DNA of 64,000 bases from Spodoptera frugiperda (GCF_023101765.2 NC_064237.1:3835501-3899500), one strand, 5' to 3'. Positions 14,501-27,968 are shown, numbered from the stretch's first letter. Notes: generated by a model from the letters alone, not told the origin. Program-made: numbers and translations.

Positions 14501-15479
14501 GAGGGTACACATTGCACAGGTTGACATTTAAGTTGTGTACACAGGATTGTGGAGCAATTCGTTAAATTGCAAAAATAATTGCCTGTCCTTACAAGTGTTG
14601 AAGTAAAATATTTGTCAAGAATAAAATGTACTACCTCACTGGTCTAGTTGTTGGTCTTCAATCTGATTACTGTTTCAACTGGTTTTAGTAATTTATTTCC
14701 AAAAAACAAAAAATATAACATTCGTTTTATATAAAAATGTTTAAATGGCTGGCAGTGCGTAGTAGTGGGATATGAAGAGCTAAATACTTGAAGACCTAGT
14801 ATAGTGGGGTTCTACTAGAAAGACCATTGTCTAATGAACTGAAACGAGCTGATAATGATGACCAACGCCATAATAATTTTGTATGCAAAGAAGGCAAACC
14901 AAATTTAAATGTTAGTGCTCTTATTTTCTTAAGAAAAACATTCATCAGAATTCGGAAGTCCGAGTGAAACCGATACATGTAATAAATACCGATAAATCGG
15001 TTACGAGGTGCTCCAAAACAACAGGAACCTCAAAAAACCTTGAACACTATGTTGGGGCCACGAAACTGTCTGACTTAGGCTTAAGATCCATTACACTCTT
15101 CTACAAATTGACCGTCGAATGCTCAAGGTTACCACTTTAGACCAGCTATCAATAAAAATAGAAGTTGGTTTAGAAAATCTTTTACATTTCATAGTTAAGA
15201 TTACAGGTTAATGCTTAAAGCTATCTAAAATCACGCTACCACTTTTAAGATTAGAAAACACGGGTAAGGCTGCGGCACAACATCGTTTACATGCATTCTT
15301 TACTGTTTATAACTCTTTAGATAGCACAAAGTATCCTGCAACATAGATTTTGCATTTTTATCAACACGACACTGATGGGTGCCTACATTAAATATTTTAC
15401 TTTTAAGCATTTAAGTAAATTCTGCAAAAGTAAAAAAAATATGCGTTAAAGTTCAGTCGCTCACTATTCTTATTCACCG

Positions 15480-15830
15480 TGCACTTAAGAGATTTTACGA
15501 TCACCATCGCCCCAGATCTCATTGCTATGCAGTGATCTGCATTGTTCCGCTGACTGCGGGGCCCGGCTAGTTCGGCAGACAGTTACACGCTCAACGAGTC
15601 CCCTCACGTGTCTTACGGATATTTTAATTTTCAGTTCACACGCTAACCATGGTCTTTCAGACGGTCCATTAATATTTATACCGCGGACTGGTGTATATTG
15701 ACCATATACGCGTAACAGTAACGCCATGGTTCCTACAAGACGTCATCCATGCACCCATAACGAGATGGTGCGTATGAATCCTAAGTAGGGACGCTACAAG
15801 ACTGGGTAAGTAACGGAAGTACTAAGATAA
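15480..15830. other. CpG-enriched patch ending in a donor-like site
   Basis: Contains CTGACTGCGGGGCCCGGCTA, an initiator-like TTTTCAGTTCACAC at about 15630, and a donor consensus GG|GTAAGTAAC at 15806. Frames between are closed, so if transcribed it would be a non-coding leader exon. An 80-codon minus-strand frame here has no recognisable features. Confidence 0.25.
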
Positions 15831-18800
15831 TCTCGATACATACATCGCGACGTCTGCTTTGATCTCCAAGTGGAATCAGCAAACAGTTGTGTGAGTTATG
15901 ATGTCAGTTAGTCTGCGATTGTTGGTAATTGTACTTCTTATTCCGCGTGGACCTCGGCCAGATTTATCAGTACATGCACCCGATACACGTGTGAGTGATT
16001 CGCTAGTTAACATAATGCATGGTTCTGTGTTTGTGCGGTTTCTTATACTACGTAGAGTAGAGCATTTTAATCTAACGGGTGTTGAGTCATCCAATTGTCA
16101 AATCAAAAAGACATAATAATAAATACTCGTAACCTGCGACCCCAAAGAAACTTCACGCTTGGCTCCAATGATTACTAAACCAAATACACAAAAAAAAAAG
16201 AAAACAAGAAAATAATAACTGACTATGACTTTCATCTTTTCATTCGCTTTCCGAGATCGTGTACATAAAAGTTATCAGATCGCTTACGACACAGTAATTA
16301 AATCTAATTTGTCGGAAACAAAACACCACTCGTGTAATTTTCTATGAAAACAGAACATAAAAATTGTACTTTCTATAGAACTGTTTGAATATGTAAAAAG
16401 TATTCAATTATGTTCATTAAAGGCATATTAAAGGCTAACATCAGTTTTTCTTGGCGCTTCTGTCTGCTAATGGCGCCACAGTACTGAGCATAAGGGACGT
16501 CCAATACTTCAAGATAAGCTATACTTTATATTTATCACATGGATTCATTAAGTACAACTCAAAATTAGAAATAATAGTTTCTGCCGCAAGATGTTTTGAT
16601 ATTTTAACAAATTCACGCTTAATTACTAGTCAACAATAAGTACCTAAGTAATAAGGGAGTATCAGGAAAAACACGAAGCCTACAATTATCGTAAATAACT
16701 TTTCACAAAAGACATATTTTATTAAAGAATCATAATTCATACGGTGAGTGCGGTAATGAGAAATGACCAGTAGTATACTAAACAACTTCTATATTTTACC
16801 GCCCCACCTGGACAGCCGGGCTTACTCCCACAAATGTAATTAAAGACTATTAAAATAGACAGGTCTTAAACATGTAATTATTTGCAGCATTTTTAAAACA
16901 ATTATGCGCTACGTTTTGTTAATCTATTTAAATTATCCGTTGAGAAATTACACGTCTACTGGTTGTAAAAAAACTTGTGGCTCTAAGCGTGCGTATTAAT
17001 TATTCTAATTCATTCTATCCCCGGTGTAAGTAATAGGTGGGTAGAACATATTCAATTGTAGGTTAATCGCCACATATTGTACGCATAAAATCGATAATAT
17101 ACGAATCTGGTGTGTTTCTCACACTTACTATCTAATGGATTCATATCGGTGTGCGATTCCATAAAGCTCTTTAGTACTCGTAGCTACTATTATTGATGTT
17201 TGGCAAAAAATATAGTTGTTCAAGTTCCGTCACCAAAAAAAAAGAAAAACAAAATACAGCTGATCATGATTCCAACGCTCTTGAGTTTTGCCATACTTTC
17301 TTCGTTTCGTAAAACAATATTAATAACATTATTACCTTCAAAAACACCGAAGATATTTTCAACTTCTTTATCACCTCATAACTTTTCCTTCAAAAACAAA
17401 ATCAATGACAAAAAATAACTAGTACCTTACGAACACAAAAAATCAATTAAGAATGACCTACTGACGTATTCTGTACAAACACAAGTGGTACACGAGTGTA
17501 TAGAGGATCACATGTGCGTGGTCTATTCAAATACTGGCGATTGTGACGCCAAGGAGAGAGCTGGTAAACACTGACCATTTTTTTGCAAATTTCAAGTTGA
17601 CTTTTCTATAAGAAACGTACATAGTTTCACTATAACAGAATTTGTTGTAAAATAACTCTTATATTCGATTGTAATAAAACTTATTTTGGTTATTTTATGC
17701 CGATATCCAAGAATTGGATTTAATTAAAGAAACTGAGGTATGCAGAGTAAATTGTTTACGGATACAGATGCATTCTAATAGTCCGTTGAGATGGAATGTA
17801 TAGGGACTTAGAGACATATGCACTAACAATCAGCATGCTTCCTCAGTAAAAATATATCGGTCCAAGTTAACAGTTCTGTTAAATAATGAAAAACAACAAT
17901 ATTTATATGATTTGATTTAGTTTTATTCAGCCGTTTGACTGATCAACGGCCAAGAACATAAACATAATTTTAATCCAAATAGATTTTCACACACATATAA
18001 ATAACATCAATACAGTTTGTTTCAATGCAAATAAAGTTACGCCACAAAGGACCATTGTGCAATAAGTGCATTCATATTAGATAAGTGGTGCCCTATCTAA
18101 GGACACTCGTATTCTCGGCGTGTAATGTAAACGCACTCTAATGAGATAATTAAACAAAGTTCTGATTCGCAATGCTAATGATGCTTTCACTGGCGAAGCC
18201 TTTTACATACATTTTGTAATTAGACGAAAAACAATGGCCAATCAATCGGAGTCTTTGTTCGTTAATTAGGTAATTGTATTTAGATTCAGTAAGTATAGCT
18301 GTATCATTCCAATACGATGATGATTCAGAATCATTTAAATACAAATAACTCGGAATGAAGAATCTAAGATTTCCAGCATATAGGTATATTCTAGCATGAA
18401 GCTCTTGCATATGTATTCGAGACCACCTCCAACGACAAAGCACTTGTTTCACATTTTTATATCCGAGTATCAAAGACCTGCTAAAACACGATAAAACGTT
18501 TACACCAAAAGAAAGTCAAGAAAACGTATTCAATGAAAACAATTTAGACATTATAAAAGTCGTAAGTTATGCACATATAATGACTTAATTCCAGTCGTGG
18601 GTCAACGGTCACAAGTTACACGACAATTTGTCTATCATTATAAAATCATGATCATGACTGATGCAGCGAAAGTGTTCGGCCCTAAAGTAACACTAAACCT
18701 TACGAGTCAAAGAAACTCGACTCTTCTCCTTGATAATAGAGGTGCTGGGCGCTCCATGGAATTTGAATCGAGCACAATACTGTTCGCGTGATCGAATGAA

Positions 18801-20799
18801 CTCGTAAACCAATTTCGGCAAATCATGATTACGGACATCGCAGACTGAATACAGACGAGTGCTTTTTTGTTGAGTACGCACCTACTTTCGTGGGAATATG
18901 TGGTGTGAACTGTATCGTGACGAATCTGTCACTCCGAGCGAGTTAGTGACATAAGCCCGCCTACTGTATTTCTGACTGAGCTGTGTACAATTTACTTTCC
19001 ATGCTTTTCATTTTACGCCGGAAACAACAATTATTTCAAATTCTAGAGATATTGATTCAACTGCCAAATGAATCGATAAAATCGTTTACGATTTGTTTCT
19101 CACGTCTCGCCTAATTACGGTTTATTTATTAATAAAATAACTCTCTCTAACTAACTAACTAACGGAAGATAATTATTTCTGTTACGGTTACGTAACGCAG
19201 AGCGTGTAGATATTGATCTTTTCATCGCAAATATCTTAAGAAGATCGATGATTGTCCTGTCAAATTGCATCGGTCATGCATTTTTTACCGCTGCACATGT
19301 GTTCACGCTTTCTGGTGCAAATTCAAAGCCGACAAAGCGGAAGTCACGTCTTCAGTGCGATCAACTTTCACACCTTGTTTTATTTTTACACAGGTCCCTA
19401 ATTTCATCACGTCTAGTAGATAAAGACAAAATTTATTATAACAGCGGTTCTTAATTTCGAACAAAATTGTTCAAGTCATCGGTGTCCACTTTTTGTGAAC
19501 GTCACCGCACCACTTGCAGTTTCGCTTTGGAAATAATAATGCAAATAAAATGAAACGAAAAACGTTTGTTAAATCAGCTGCATTTACGTTCCAGTGGTTT
19601 AATTTTACAGTAATGTACAACGTTCAACTATTTGATGGATGGAATTAATTTGTTTTCACTATTTACTGTAAGTGAAAATAATAAGTATTATTAAATTTGC
19701 AGTCTAGGTTTATGACCAAACAACATTCCGTCATTACGCAGGAGCTCCGACATGCCCTCAAAAAAACCTCAGAAGAGAAGATGTGAAATATGTATAAACA
19801 ATAGATATAAATTGATTGAAAAAAATACCTGCTAAGGCGTAAACTACAAATTGTAATGTTCATACAATTCACTGGGCTTTATAGTTTCCACATTTCCACA
19901 TATGCATCAGACGTGCGCCAACTTTATATGACTTTTGAACTATTAGTGTTCGGGCAGCGGGGAGGCTCTATCCTGGCCGTTCCTAGAAGAACCTTGGGCA
20001 CTCAAAGGATAATCGTACGCAACAATTTACAATCCAGCATTCATACATGTTCAGAATAATTTGCGCGTTTAAATTCCCGAGGTATGCGAGTGGGACTAAA
20101 TTTAATAGCAGCTGTTTAAGGCCACTCAGCATCCATTAGGCGGGTTCGTGACGCCGGTGTCCCGGTGTCTCGGGCCTTATTTGTACCAGCCCGATATTAG
20201 TACCGTTGCGTGTCGAAATGATCCAGAATAGAACGAGACATCGCAACTGGAGATAATTAAAGACCGCGAAGGAAATGTGTTAGCTGATAAAATATATAGT
20301 TGACTTATTTTTTCTAAGTAGCATAATTTTCTGAGTAATTGTGTCACATCGAGTTTCTAGCTAAATACTTGCTGTCGTGTGAACATGTCTCATCTCGAGC
20401 ATGTCATAACAGCGAGAAAAATGCTCGCACAACGTTGTATTAAATATCTAAGTGACGCGACGGGCCATCCTGTCAGGATGTGGAGCACTTATCTTTTATT
20501 TTTTATAGAAAAATGTCAGGTGAGTCTATGAACAGTTCTGCCCTTACCTACAATAAAAAAATCTTTGAAAATGTGGTAGGTCTGTATATAACTTCTGTTT
20601 TAAGTGTGATCCTACTCGTTTATGCTCGAACAGAAAGCAAAAAGTCGATAGCTTCGCAATAAAACAACAGAAGCGTGTTGGATGGCACTAAGGCTGCCTG
20701 ATTACCATCTATTCCATATATCCGCAGTTCCGTCGACTCGGCGACATTCTGTAGCTAATTCTGGTTTGACGCCAGTATCGATTTTCCAACTATGGTTTG

Positions 20800-21330
20800 T
20801 CTATTTTTATGTTACTTTACTCGTTACACCATGACGCTAAGTGCGCCGTAAAAACCTCCGCGGGATTCCTCTGTTCTCGTATTCCCGGCAAACGAGTCGC
20901 AAGGACGTCAGGTGTAATACATATTATGAAGTTTTTAATATGCACGCTGATCAATACATTACATGGTTGTAAGGCATGGTTTAATATAAATGTCTTATTG
21001 ATTAATTGTACTACATTATCGGCGCCGGCCGCCTGCTCTCTGCCGCGGACTCATTTATCTCCTCAGCTACTTACATTTACATATCAGTCTATTCGACTCG
21101 ATTAACGTCGCGTCGCGTCGCTACGATGCACTCGTTAACTTTACGACACATTTGACCAAATCGAATTACGTTCGCGTGATAACGCAAATAATCAGCACAA
21201 TATAGTTCATGAAATCATCACTTTCTACGTTCGCAGTTCGCACCCACAAACGGCGGACACTTTCACGGAAACGCGCGTAAAACGATTTCTTAATCGATTA
21301 TCGTCAAAACGGTAACGTCTACGAATGTAG
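20800..21330. other. CpG-rich region
   Basis: Dense CpGs: CGTAAAAACCTCCGCGGGAT, GGCGCCGGCCGCCTGCTCTC, and a (GTCGC)n stretch at 21107-21121. It lies in the repeat-poor part of the window. A candidate regulatory or promoter region without visible exons. Confidence 0.35.
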
Positions 21331-22189
21331 AATAATTGATTCGATTTTATTATTTGTTACTGAGCAGAAGCAGCATTAATTGATCTCATTCTCTGTACAT
21401 GATCTATGTATGTGAACATGCAACTGCATGAATGAAAATAATTTCATTTAATACGAAGCCCTATTTGTTGCAAAAAAAAATGGTTATTAATTTACATGAA
21501 TGATAGAACAAGAATATTTATCACTGGTTTATTTTTATTTGAACATTGACTACAGTCAGAGTTTATAGTTTCTCATGTAAAATTAATGTGAATTATATTG
21601 CAGGGGATCGTAATTATGTTCTCTATTAAACCGACTTTAAGTAGTAGCAGCGAGCGTTTAGCATAATTGAGATATACGTATTTTATATCAGCAACTGTCG
21701 ACCGTCGTGTAATCTTGTTGTATTTAGAACTACATTAAGTTATTCATAAAATAATGACGTTGACTTGAAATTACTTTTATAAATGGAATTATTAGTTTGA
21801 AATTTTTTATCCGTTTTATATTGATTGAATCCTATTATCTTCATTTATAAGTAGCTTGTTTTTGATGTAACTATATTTTATGTTGCCACTACATTTTAAG
21901 GGTAGGTCCTGCAATTTTTGGGAAGTCATGCTCGTAATAATTTAGTAAATTATTTTTATTTTTTGAGGCGTAGACACTTTGTTGAATTCACTCCCACTTA
22001 AGTTTTTTTTTAATATATTGAGATAGGCGTCGAATAATTTTTCCTAATTATTTTCCTAATAGATTTTTCACATATGACTTAAAAATTAGATAAAATTAAT
22101 CGAAATACGTACCAAAATATGCAAGCAGCGTTATCACTCGTAGAGAGCAATAGAATCTATCACAAACGTTAAGAATCACTGCATCACAC

Positions 22190-22410
22190 TAGTGTCGCGT
22201 GCGTGCGTGCATGCGTGCGTCTGCGCGTGTGGTGGTGTGCGTGCGGCGCGCGCGCAGCTACGGGCTCGGTACTCGAGTGGCGCGCGGCGTGCATCGCAGG
22301 CGTTTATACGCTGCGCGCGACGCCCGGCTGTTGCACTTTCGCCGTTCGACGTCTAGGAAACATCCCAGAGGCTGCAAGGGTGCGTCCGACCAAAAGGCTT
22401 TATGAATTTA
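22190..22410. promoter_or_regulatory. CpG island-like core with a minus-strand TATA box
   Basis: This is the most G+C- and CpG-rich stretch outside the minisatellite. It starts with a GTGCGTGC simple repeat and includes GCGGCGCGCGCGCAGC. TATAAA on the minus strand (22308-22303) lies 30 bases before an initiator-like CCACTC. Two overlapping plus-strand frames are side effects of composition and the GCGT repeat. Any transcript would run left; no exon was found for it. Confidence 0.35.
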
Positions 22411-23490
22411 TGCATTGATTGATGTATTTACGATCTCTCATTACAGCCTCCGTGCACGTCTTCACTTTCATACTTGTTCATTAATCGTTTCAGTCTCATC
22501 GCATGTTGATACAAAAGGATCTCTCAATTTTTATTGCCTCGTCGATCTCAATACTTTTATTTGTTTTTTTGCTACCACAACAATTTGGGATTCTAATTTT
22601 CCACTAAATTGAGTTGGTGAACATTTTAATCTCAGTTAAATTCGATTGACTTTCAAAACTTCAAAATGTAATCCTTGGTAACATTTGTTGAGCCAACTTG
22701 ATCATAAAATAGATGGCAGTCACATACGTTGTAGCATTTAATAGAAGCTTAGAAAATTGTGGACAGATTCTCAGGCACATTACGAGAAGTGGTTAATAAA
22801 AATCACAAGTGTGAATATTGTGAATAAGAATGTTCGTAGACGACACCAAAGGACACAAGCTGTGATTGCACCATAGAGTTTACATTTTATTATGATAGAG
22901 GTAATAATAAATAAAAACAAACAAAAATATGACCGCTGATTGCTTTTTAGCAGCGTGAAATTATTTATGGATATTTAAGAACTATCTCTCGATTCATCGC
23001 TATCCGTGCGAAAGATATAATTTATTTAATTTATGATCCGTGATATCATGCTATTATGCTATTGATACTTCACATACCATTTATTAAATTCCCAGATAAA
23101 AGAGAACCTGGTTTTTCTAAAGTGGTAACAAATGAATATGACATAAATAATTCGCTCAAAGATACAGACAATAAAATATTGCGTATTCTATTTACTAGAG
23201 ATAATAACTGAAAGAGTAAGACCGAATATCTTAATAAACATTTGATGGTTTTACTAAATAAAGTTGCTCTAAAAACAATACTTGGAATTATTTATATAGT
23301 TACTCAAAATGCATCATTGTTTTAAAATAAATTTTCCCACACACATTTTATACACAAGTCGACAAAGCATTAATTTGAAGGCAATAAAATTAAGTCGAGT
23401 TACTTACGTTAATGTAAAATTTACACTTCTTTAATGCAACAATATATTGTGGAAACCAGGTTTAAACAACTAAGTATTGAGTTAATTTTT

Positions 23491-23612
23491 TTTATGAGAT
23501 CACCTGATGGCAAGCAATCGCCGCCGCCAACAAGTGCGTTGCCGGCCTTTTGGGGGTTAGGAATTTAGGGGTTGTTTGGGAATCGGGGATTGGGAAGATT
23601 GAGAATGACATA
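23491..23612 (+). repeat. Dispersed repeat family C, copy 1
   Basis: Contains ATCACCTGATGGCAAGCAAT, GTGCGTTGCCGGCC, and GGGAATCGGGGATTGGGAAG, all characteristic of a very common lepidopteran repeat. This copy is truncated after the second block. Confidence 0.8.
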
Positions 23613-24119
23613 TCTAACTACAGATAGATAGATAATTATTATACTTAACGTAAAAATGACTCACTAATCCCCGTATCCCATGTACCTAATATAAATCATG
23701 AGATAGTACACAAGTAATATTATAATGATCTTATGAACGAGTTTCTAAAGATGATACTTGGCTGAAAATTGTTGGTTATATAAAATCGTATGAAACTGAA
23801 TGTGTGTACTCCGTGTTTCTCAAGGAAGCTGAGTATTAATTTTATGAGCGTCTAGGGCTGCGTCTAATCGTTATATGACGCGTTCAAATCACTTAGACTT
23901 CCTTTTATCTTCATATCAACCTGTTTTTAATCATTTTTCCCATGAAGACACATGTCTCAATATTAACACTATAGGAATTTCATAATTGGTTTATTTCTGT
24001 TTCTGACTTAGAGAATTTATGAAGAAAATGATAAGTAAGTATTCGTAATTCGTTTAGGGTCTAAACTTTCAGGGGGTGAATTTACGACCTAAAATTAAAA
24101 TTTATTGAAGAACAATGCT

Positions 24120-24345
24120 TCGGCACGAATGGGCCGGCTAAACCGGAGTGATTCCACGGCCTCACAGAACACCAGACGTGAAACAACGCTTACCTTGTGT
24201 TTCGTTCCCCGAGGTAACCTAATTCCCCCTTCCCAATCCCCAAAAGATTCTCGGCAACAACACTTAAGTCCATAACGCCTCTAGTATTTCAGGTGTCCAT
24301 GGGCGGCGACGATTGCATAGCATTAGGTGATCCGTCGGCTCGTTA
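24120..24345 (-). repeat. Dispersed repeat family C, copy 2 (inverted)
   Basis: Reading the minus strand gives GGATCACCTAATGC, then GGGATTGGGAAGGGGGAATT, then GTGAGGCCGTGGAATC and GGCCCATTCGTGCCG. It is the longest copy in the window and lies opposite in direction to the one at 24.65 kb. Confidence 0.8.
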
Positions 24346-24654
24346 ATAGTTATCCTACAGACATAGGTACTTAATGAGCTAAAAAGCAATTAGGTTATAT
24401 GTAGGTAACTGTATATAGATAGCTGATTATATCCCTATAAATCTATTGGGCTTCTGTTTATATGCCTCTATAAATGTTTGAAAATGAAACTTCGATGTGT
24501 ATGTATGCGCATTTCTTCCGAACGATGACACTAATTTGTATAATACTTTTTATTATTTTCTTAATGTAATTATAGTATCATACAATATAGATATGGTTAG
24601 TATGAAGAAAATAAAATGAAAAATTAAGGATTTTTTTATGATATAAGCCGGTAA

Positions 24655-24868
24655 ACGAACAGACGGATCACCTGATGGTAAGTTACAAGTGTGTTGCCAG
24701 TTACGAATTTAAGGGTTGTTGGGGAATCGGAGATTGGGAAGGGGGGAATTTGGTTTTCGGTAACCTCACTCACACAACGCACGCGTTGTTTCACGTCGTT
24801 TTTCTGTGAGACCGTGGTGTCACTCCAGTCAAGACGGCCCATTCGTGTCGAAACATGGCTCTCACACA
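24655..24868 (+). repeat. Dispersed repeat family C, copy 3
   Basis: Plus-strand copy with GGATCACCTGATGGTAAG, GATTGGGAAGGGGGGAATTT, CTGTGAGACCGTGGTGTC and CGGCCCATTCGTGTCG. Together with copy 2 it forms an inverted pair about 300 bases apart. Confidence 0.8.
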
Positions 24869-25429
24869 CTTAAAACGGAAATCAAGGAATAGCATCCATG
24901 CGTCACCGGGTAAAACACTAGTATGTAGGTAATAGAAGTTATAGCGCAGTGTGATATAACTGGTTCAGTATGAAATAACCATATTAACTTATGTAAAACT
25001 AAACTGATTTAAAAAATAAAACATCTAAACATAAGGGCTGCTGATTACATCCAGGTCCAAATAAGGATAAGTCACTCTCGTCTTGTTAATAGTCATATTA
25101 GAATATTTACTTAGCTAGTAATGAAAATAAATTATTTTGGTTTTATTTAGCTGATGGATAATAAATATGCGAGCTTGATTTACTTAGATATCATATGTTT
25201 ATCAATTTATTAGCTAGAAGGTAGGTAAATCGCATTTGCTGCATATCACTTATAACGAAATAATATTGCTGTTATAAATCGTACTTATAGAGAAAAGATT
25301 ATCATTAACGTGACGCCATGTTTTTGTCAGTTTTATGAAATTATGTTTCACGTATAAAAAGGTGCATAAAGACAAATCCAAATTCCAAAACAAAACAAAA
25401 AGTAACCTATATCTAGGCTACCTTCCCAT

Positions 25430-25645
25430 CCGTGCATACGGCAAGTCGCATTCGCGTGCGCCTCTACGAACCAGACCCAGCAGGGCCCAGCAGAACTGGT
25501 GCCCGATCCGGAGCTGCGGACAACGTAACTGGTCACCAGGGCTGCGGCTCGAAACAGAAGAAGGAACGTGGTGGTTTTAGTCAGTAAGAGTCTGCCACTC
25601 CCTCCCTCAAGTCATTGAATGATATTTCCCCTCAAAAAAAACCAA
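25430..25645 (+). repeat. Retroelement 3' end, family D, longest copy
   Basis: A G+C-rich lead (GTGCGCCTCTACGAACCAGA, then GGAGCTGCGGACAACGTAAC and GGGCTGCGGCTCGAAACAG) precedes TTTTAGTCAGTAAGAGTCTG, AAGTCATTGAATGA and a run of A. Short ORFs here on both strands are by-products of the repeat. Confidence 0.75.
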
Positions 25646-25786
25646 AGGCTACCTTCCTATAACACATGTAGATGTAAACATTGACCTGTTGGTCGGTACT
25701 GACCTTCAATAAAACTTCACGTCAAACCGTCAAGCTCCTCATGACAATTGTCATAAACATTGGCTCGTTCGTTATACACAGGGTTG

Positions 25787-25887
25787 CACAGCAAGCTATA
25801 CATAACCAGTTTTCCATGGCCTCGCTTCCTATAATCTTTATTCACATTCGAAGACCAGCTTATACTGGCTTTTCGTAGCTTCGCATG
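25787..25887. mobile_element. MITE, family B
   Basis: Same layout as the 14.4 kb copy: GCTATACATAACCAGTTTTC at the left, CCTCGCTTCCTATAATCTTT inside, and ACTGGCTTTTCGTAGCTTCG at the right. It is more diverged. Confidence 0.8.
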
Positions 25888-26317
25888 AACAAATATACAT
25901 TACATACACCAGCAAGCAGCAGCAGCGAACTACCAAATTGTGATGTAAATTTTGTAATAGATTTTCAACTTTATCGTTTTGAAATAAAGTCATAAATGTA
26001 ATGAAGCGATTAGACAAATGGGGTAGGTTGACGTGCTGCGGTTTAAACTTGAGTAAAGCATTGAACCCACTGCCGATGGTTCGCATCTGAATAATGATAT
26101 CAACTGTCACAGTGGCCACGATTGATAGCGGAAACGTTGCATAATTTTACAGATTGATTCATCTGCGTGTTAGCCAATTAGAAATAAGAATTATTACTCT
26201 ATAATTCATTGAAGTATTAGCACAATACCGCAGAGTTGTTTAGTTACTAGCGCTTATGATGTTACGGTAACAATTAAAATATTTTTATTAGTTTCATAAA
26301 CAAAAATCAGATTGTTA

Positions 26318-26432
26318 TGCGGACACCCTAACGGGTTGCCGAGGCTCTGGCGAAACAGGAGTAGGAACCGCTGATATTTAGTTAATAAGAGTCTACCAAT
26401 CTCGAAAATGATTTCCCACCCTCCAAAAAAGC
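26318..26432 (+). repeat. Retroelement 3' end, family D, short copy
   Basis: GGGTTGCCGAGGCTCTGGCG, then TTAGTTAATAAGAGTCTACC, and a CCTCCAAAAAA end correspond to the tail of the 25.4 kb copy. Confidence 0.65.
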
Positions 26433-26744
26433 CTAAACGAAAGTTAATACTTGATTCCTAGTTCTAGTTCCTATTAACCTTTCTTGCTGTCACAAGCCTA
26501 TATTTACTTACGTAGTATATTTACTTACATCTTAAAGTAAGTAATGATATTGTAGGTACCTTCATATTCTCTGAGAACTTCTTTCAGGTGAGTCAATCAA
26601 TATAATAGTTAGAGAGTGCCGAATGCCTAACCTCTGAATCATAATGCTACTACAGCACGGCAAAAGAATTAACATAATATAGATTACAAAAAAAAAACAA
26701 TCGCTGTAATGCCCTCTACTTATATTAGTCATCCTAAATCTAAA

Positions 26745-27016
26745 TCAGTCACGCCTTTTATCCCCATAGGGGTAGGCAGAAGTGCACATTACGGCATGCC
26801 GCTATACAATGTACACTTACTTTTCACCAGTTGTTGTTAAAGTCCCTTGTAATAGGGGGTGAGCCTATTGCCAATTACTGGGCACAATTTCAGACTCCGT
26901 GCTACTATTGAGAAATTTTCGAAAAACCGTCAAAAGCCCAGTAATACTTGGCCCGACCCGGGAATCGAACCCAAGACCCCTTGTCACTTGCCATACTCGA
27001 CCAACGAGGTAGTCAA
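26745..27016 (-). mobile_element. tRNA-derived SINE, near full length
   Basis: Read on the minus strand, the head has an A-box-like TGGTCGAGTATGG (27003-26991) and a perfect B box GGTTCGATTCC (26971-26961), 20 bases apart. A body typical of noctuid SINEs follows: TTACTGGGCTTTTGACGG, then GGCAATAGGCTCACCCCC, then ATAAAAGGCGTGACTG. The resemblance to Helicoverpa HaSE-type SINEs is from memory. Confidence 0.85.
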
Positions 27017-27839
27017 TTATTGAAATGTTACCTACTTTAAATTTATAATTCCAAAGCTTCCAACCGCAAAACAATGAGAGTAATGGTTAGCACTTAAAAT
27101 TCGCAACACACGTTGTAAAAAACTTAATTTAAACAAAAAAATGTATTCGTAGAAAGTGTGAAGTTGAACACGTGCAATTAAGGTCGGTGGAAACGAACCC
27201 TAATGACCTTCAGTAGGTGCTAATCTAAAATACCATAATGATACAAAAAACTAACCAATTACTACAAAAAATACCTTGTATCTGTATTAATAAGAGTGAT
27301 TTTCGTACAGCAAATGTATCGCCTGGTAACTTGTTACTAAGTTACGTTTTGAGTTCTATTGTGATTTACTTTCGACAAGAATGAGGAAAACAATAGAGGA
27401 GTACCGCCTACAAATAATAAATTATACGTTTTTTAAGATCAATAGAACATAACACTAAACGACATGTATTAATTGCTACCAATATTTCGTAACAGTAGTT
27501 TTTTAGAACAGATTTATCAGGACAAAGGACTAATAACTCTTATAACCTATTATCCTAAAAACTGGGCAATGATTTAATTTTAACAAATTGGATTATAGGC
27601 GTAATTTCCACTCTTCTATTGTAACCTGAAAATGAGCTTATAATATATTTCTTCTAAATCTCATCCAGTTACTATATGAAACTAAAACAGATTTAAATAC
27701 GTATGTCACTACCCCTGCCTACACCCGAGTGTCGTCTACCGTAAACCAGGGGACTACACTTTTGAAACAGTAGAAAAAGCATGCAGTAGCACTAGGTATC
27801 TTTAAACCTGAACATTTAAACTGCTATTTCCATACCCTT

Positions 27840-27968
27840 GTACAAGTTTGATTTAAGTTTAACGAAAACGAAATAAGAGCGTGTTCGGCGCGCTGATTGG
27901 CCGGTACGATGAAACTAACCAATCAGAGCGCCTAACGCGCTCTCGTTAAATGTAAAACAAACTTGTAC
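27840..27968. mobile_element. MITE, family A
   Basis: Ends are GTACAAGTTTG and CAAACTTGTAC, with inner TTTAACGA / TCGTTAAA and GCGCTGATTGG / CCAATCAGAGCGC arms. It is 129 bp, noncoding, and can fold along most of its length. Confidence 0.85.

Larger units (their letters stand above)
12961..23490. other. Repeat-poor region without a supported gene
   Basis: Only one MITE (14.4 kb) was recognised in over 10 kb, while CpG-richer patches recur at 15.5, 18.6-19.0, 20.0-20.2, 20.8-21.3 and 22.2 kb. Frames of 60-107 codons (for example 18150-18473 minus) carry no recognisable motif. It may be an intron or upstream region of a gene outside the window. Confidence 0.45.

Noticed and set aside
15628..15662. 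Initiator TCAGTTC with an AGACGG downstream element
   Set aside because: The downstream motif is one base off the strict spacing required for a DPE.
18150..18473. 107-codon frame on the minus strand
   Set aside because: No motif, membrane span, splice context or compositional shift; consistent with chance.
18599..18611. Direct repeat resembling a nuclear-receptor DR1 site (GGGTCA-A-CGGTCA)
   Set aside because: A single 13-base match in a 64 kb window is expected by chance.
22199..22418. Two overlapping arginine/alanine-rich plus-strand frames
   Set aside because: Both start in a GCGT simple repeat, and CpG-rich DNA has few stop codons.
26945..27016. tRNA gene suggested by A and B boxes
   Set aside because: The boxes continue into a long SINE body and there is no acceptor-stem pairing or anticodon arm that I can fold; it is the head of a SINE.
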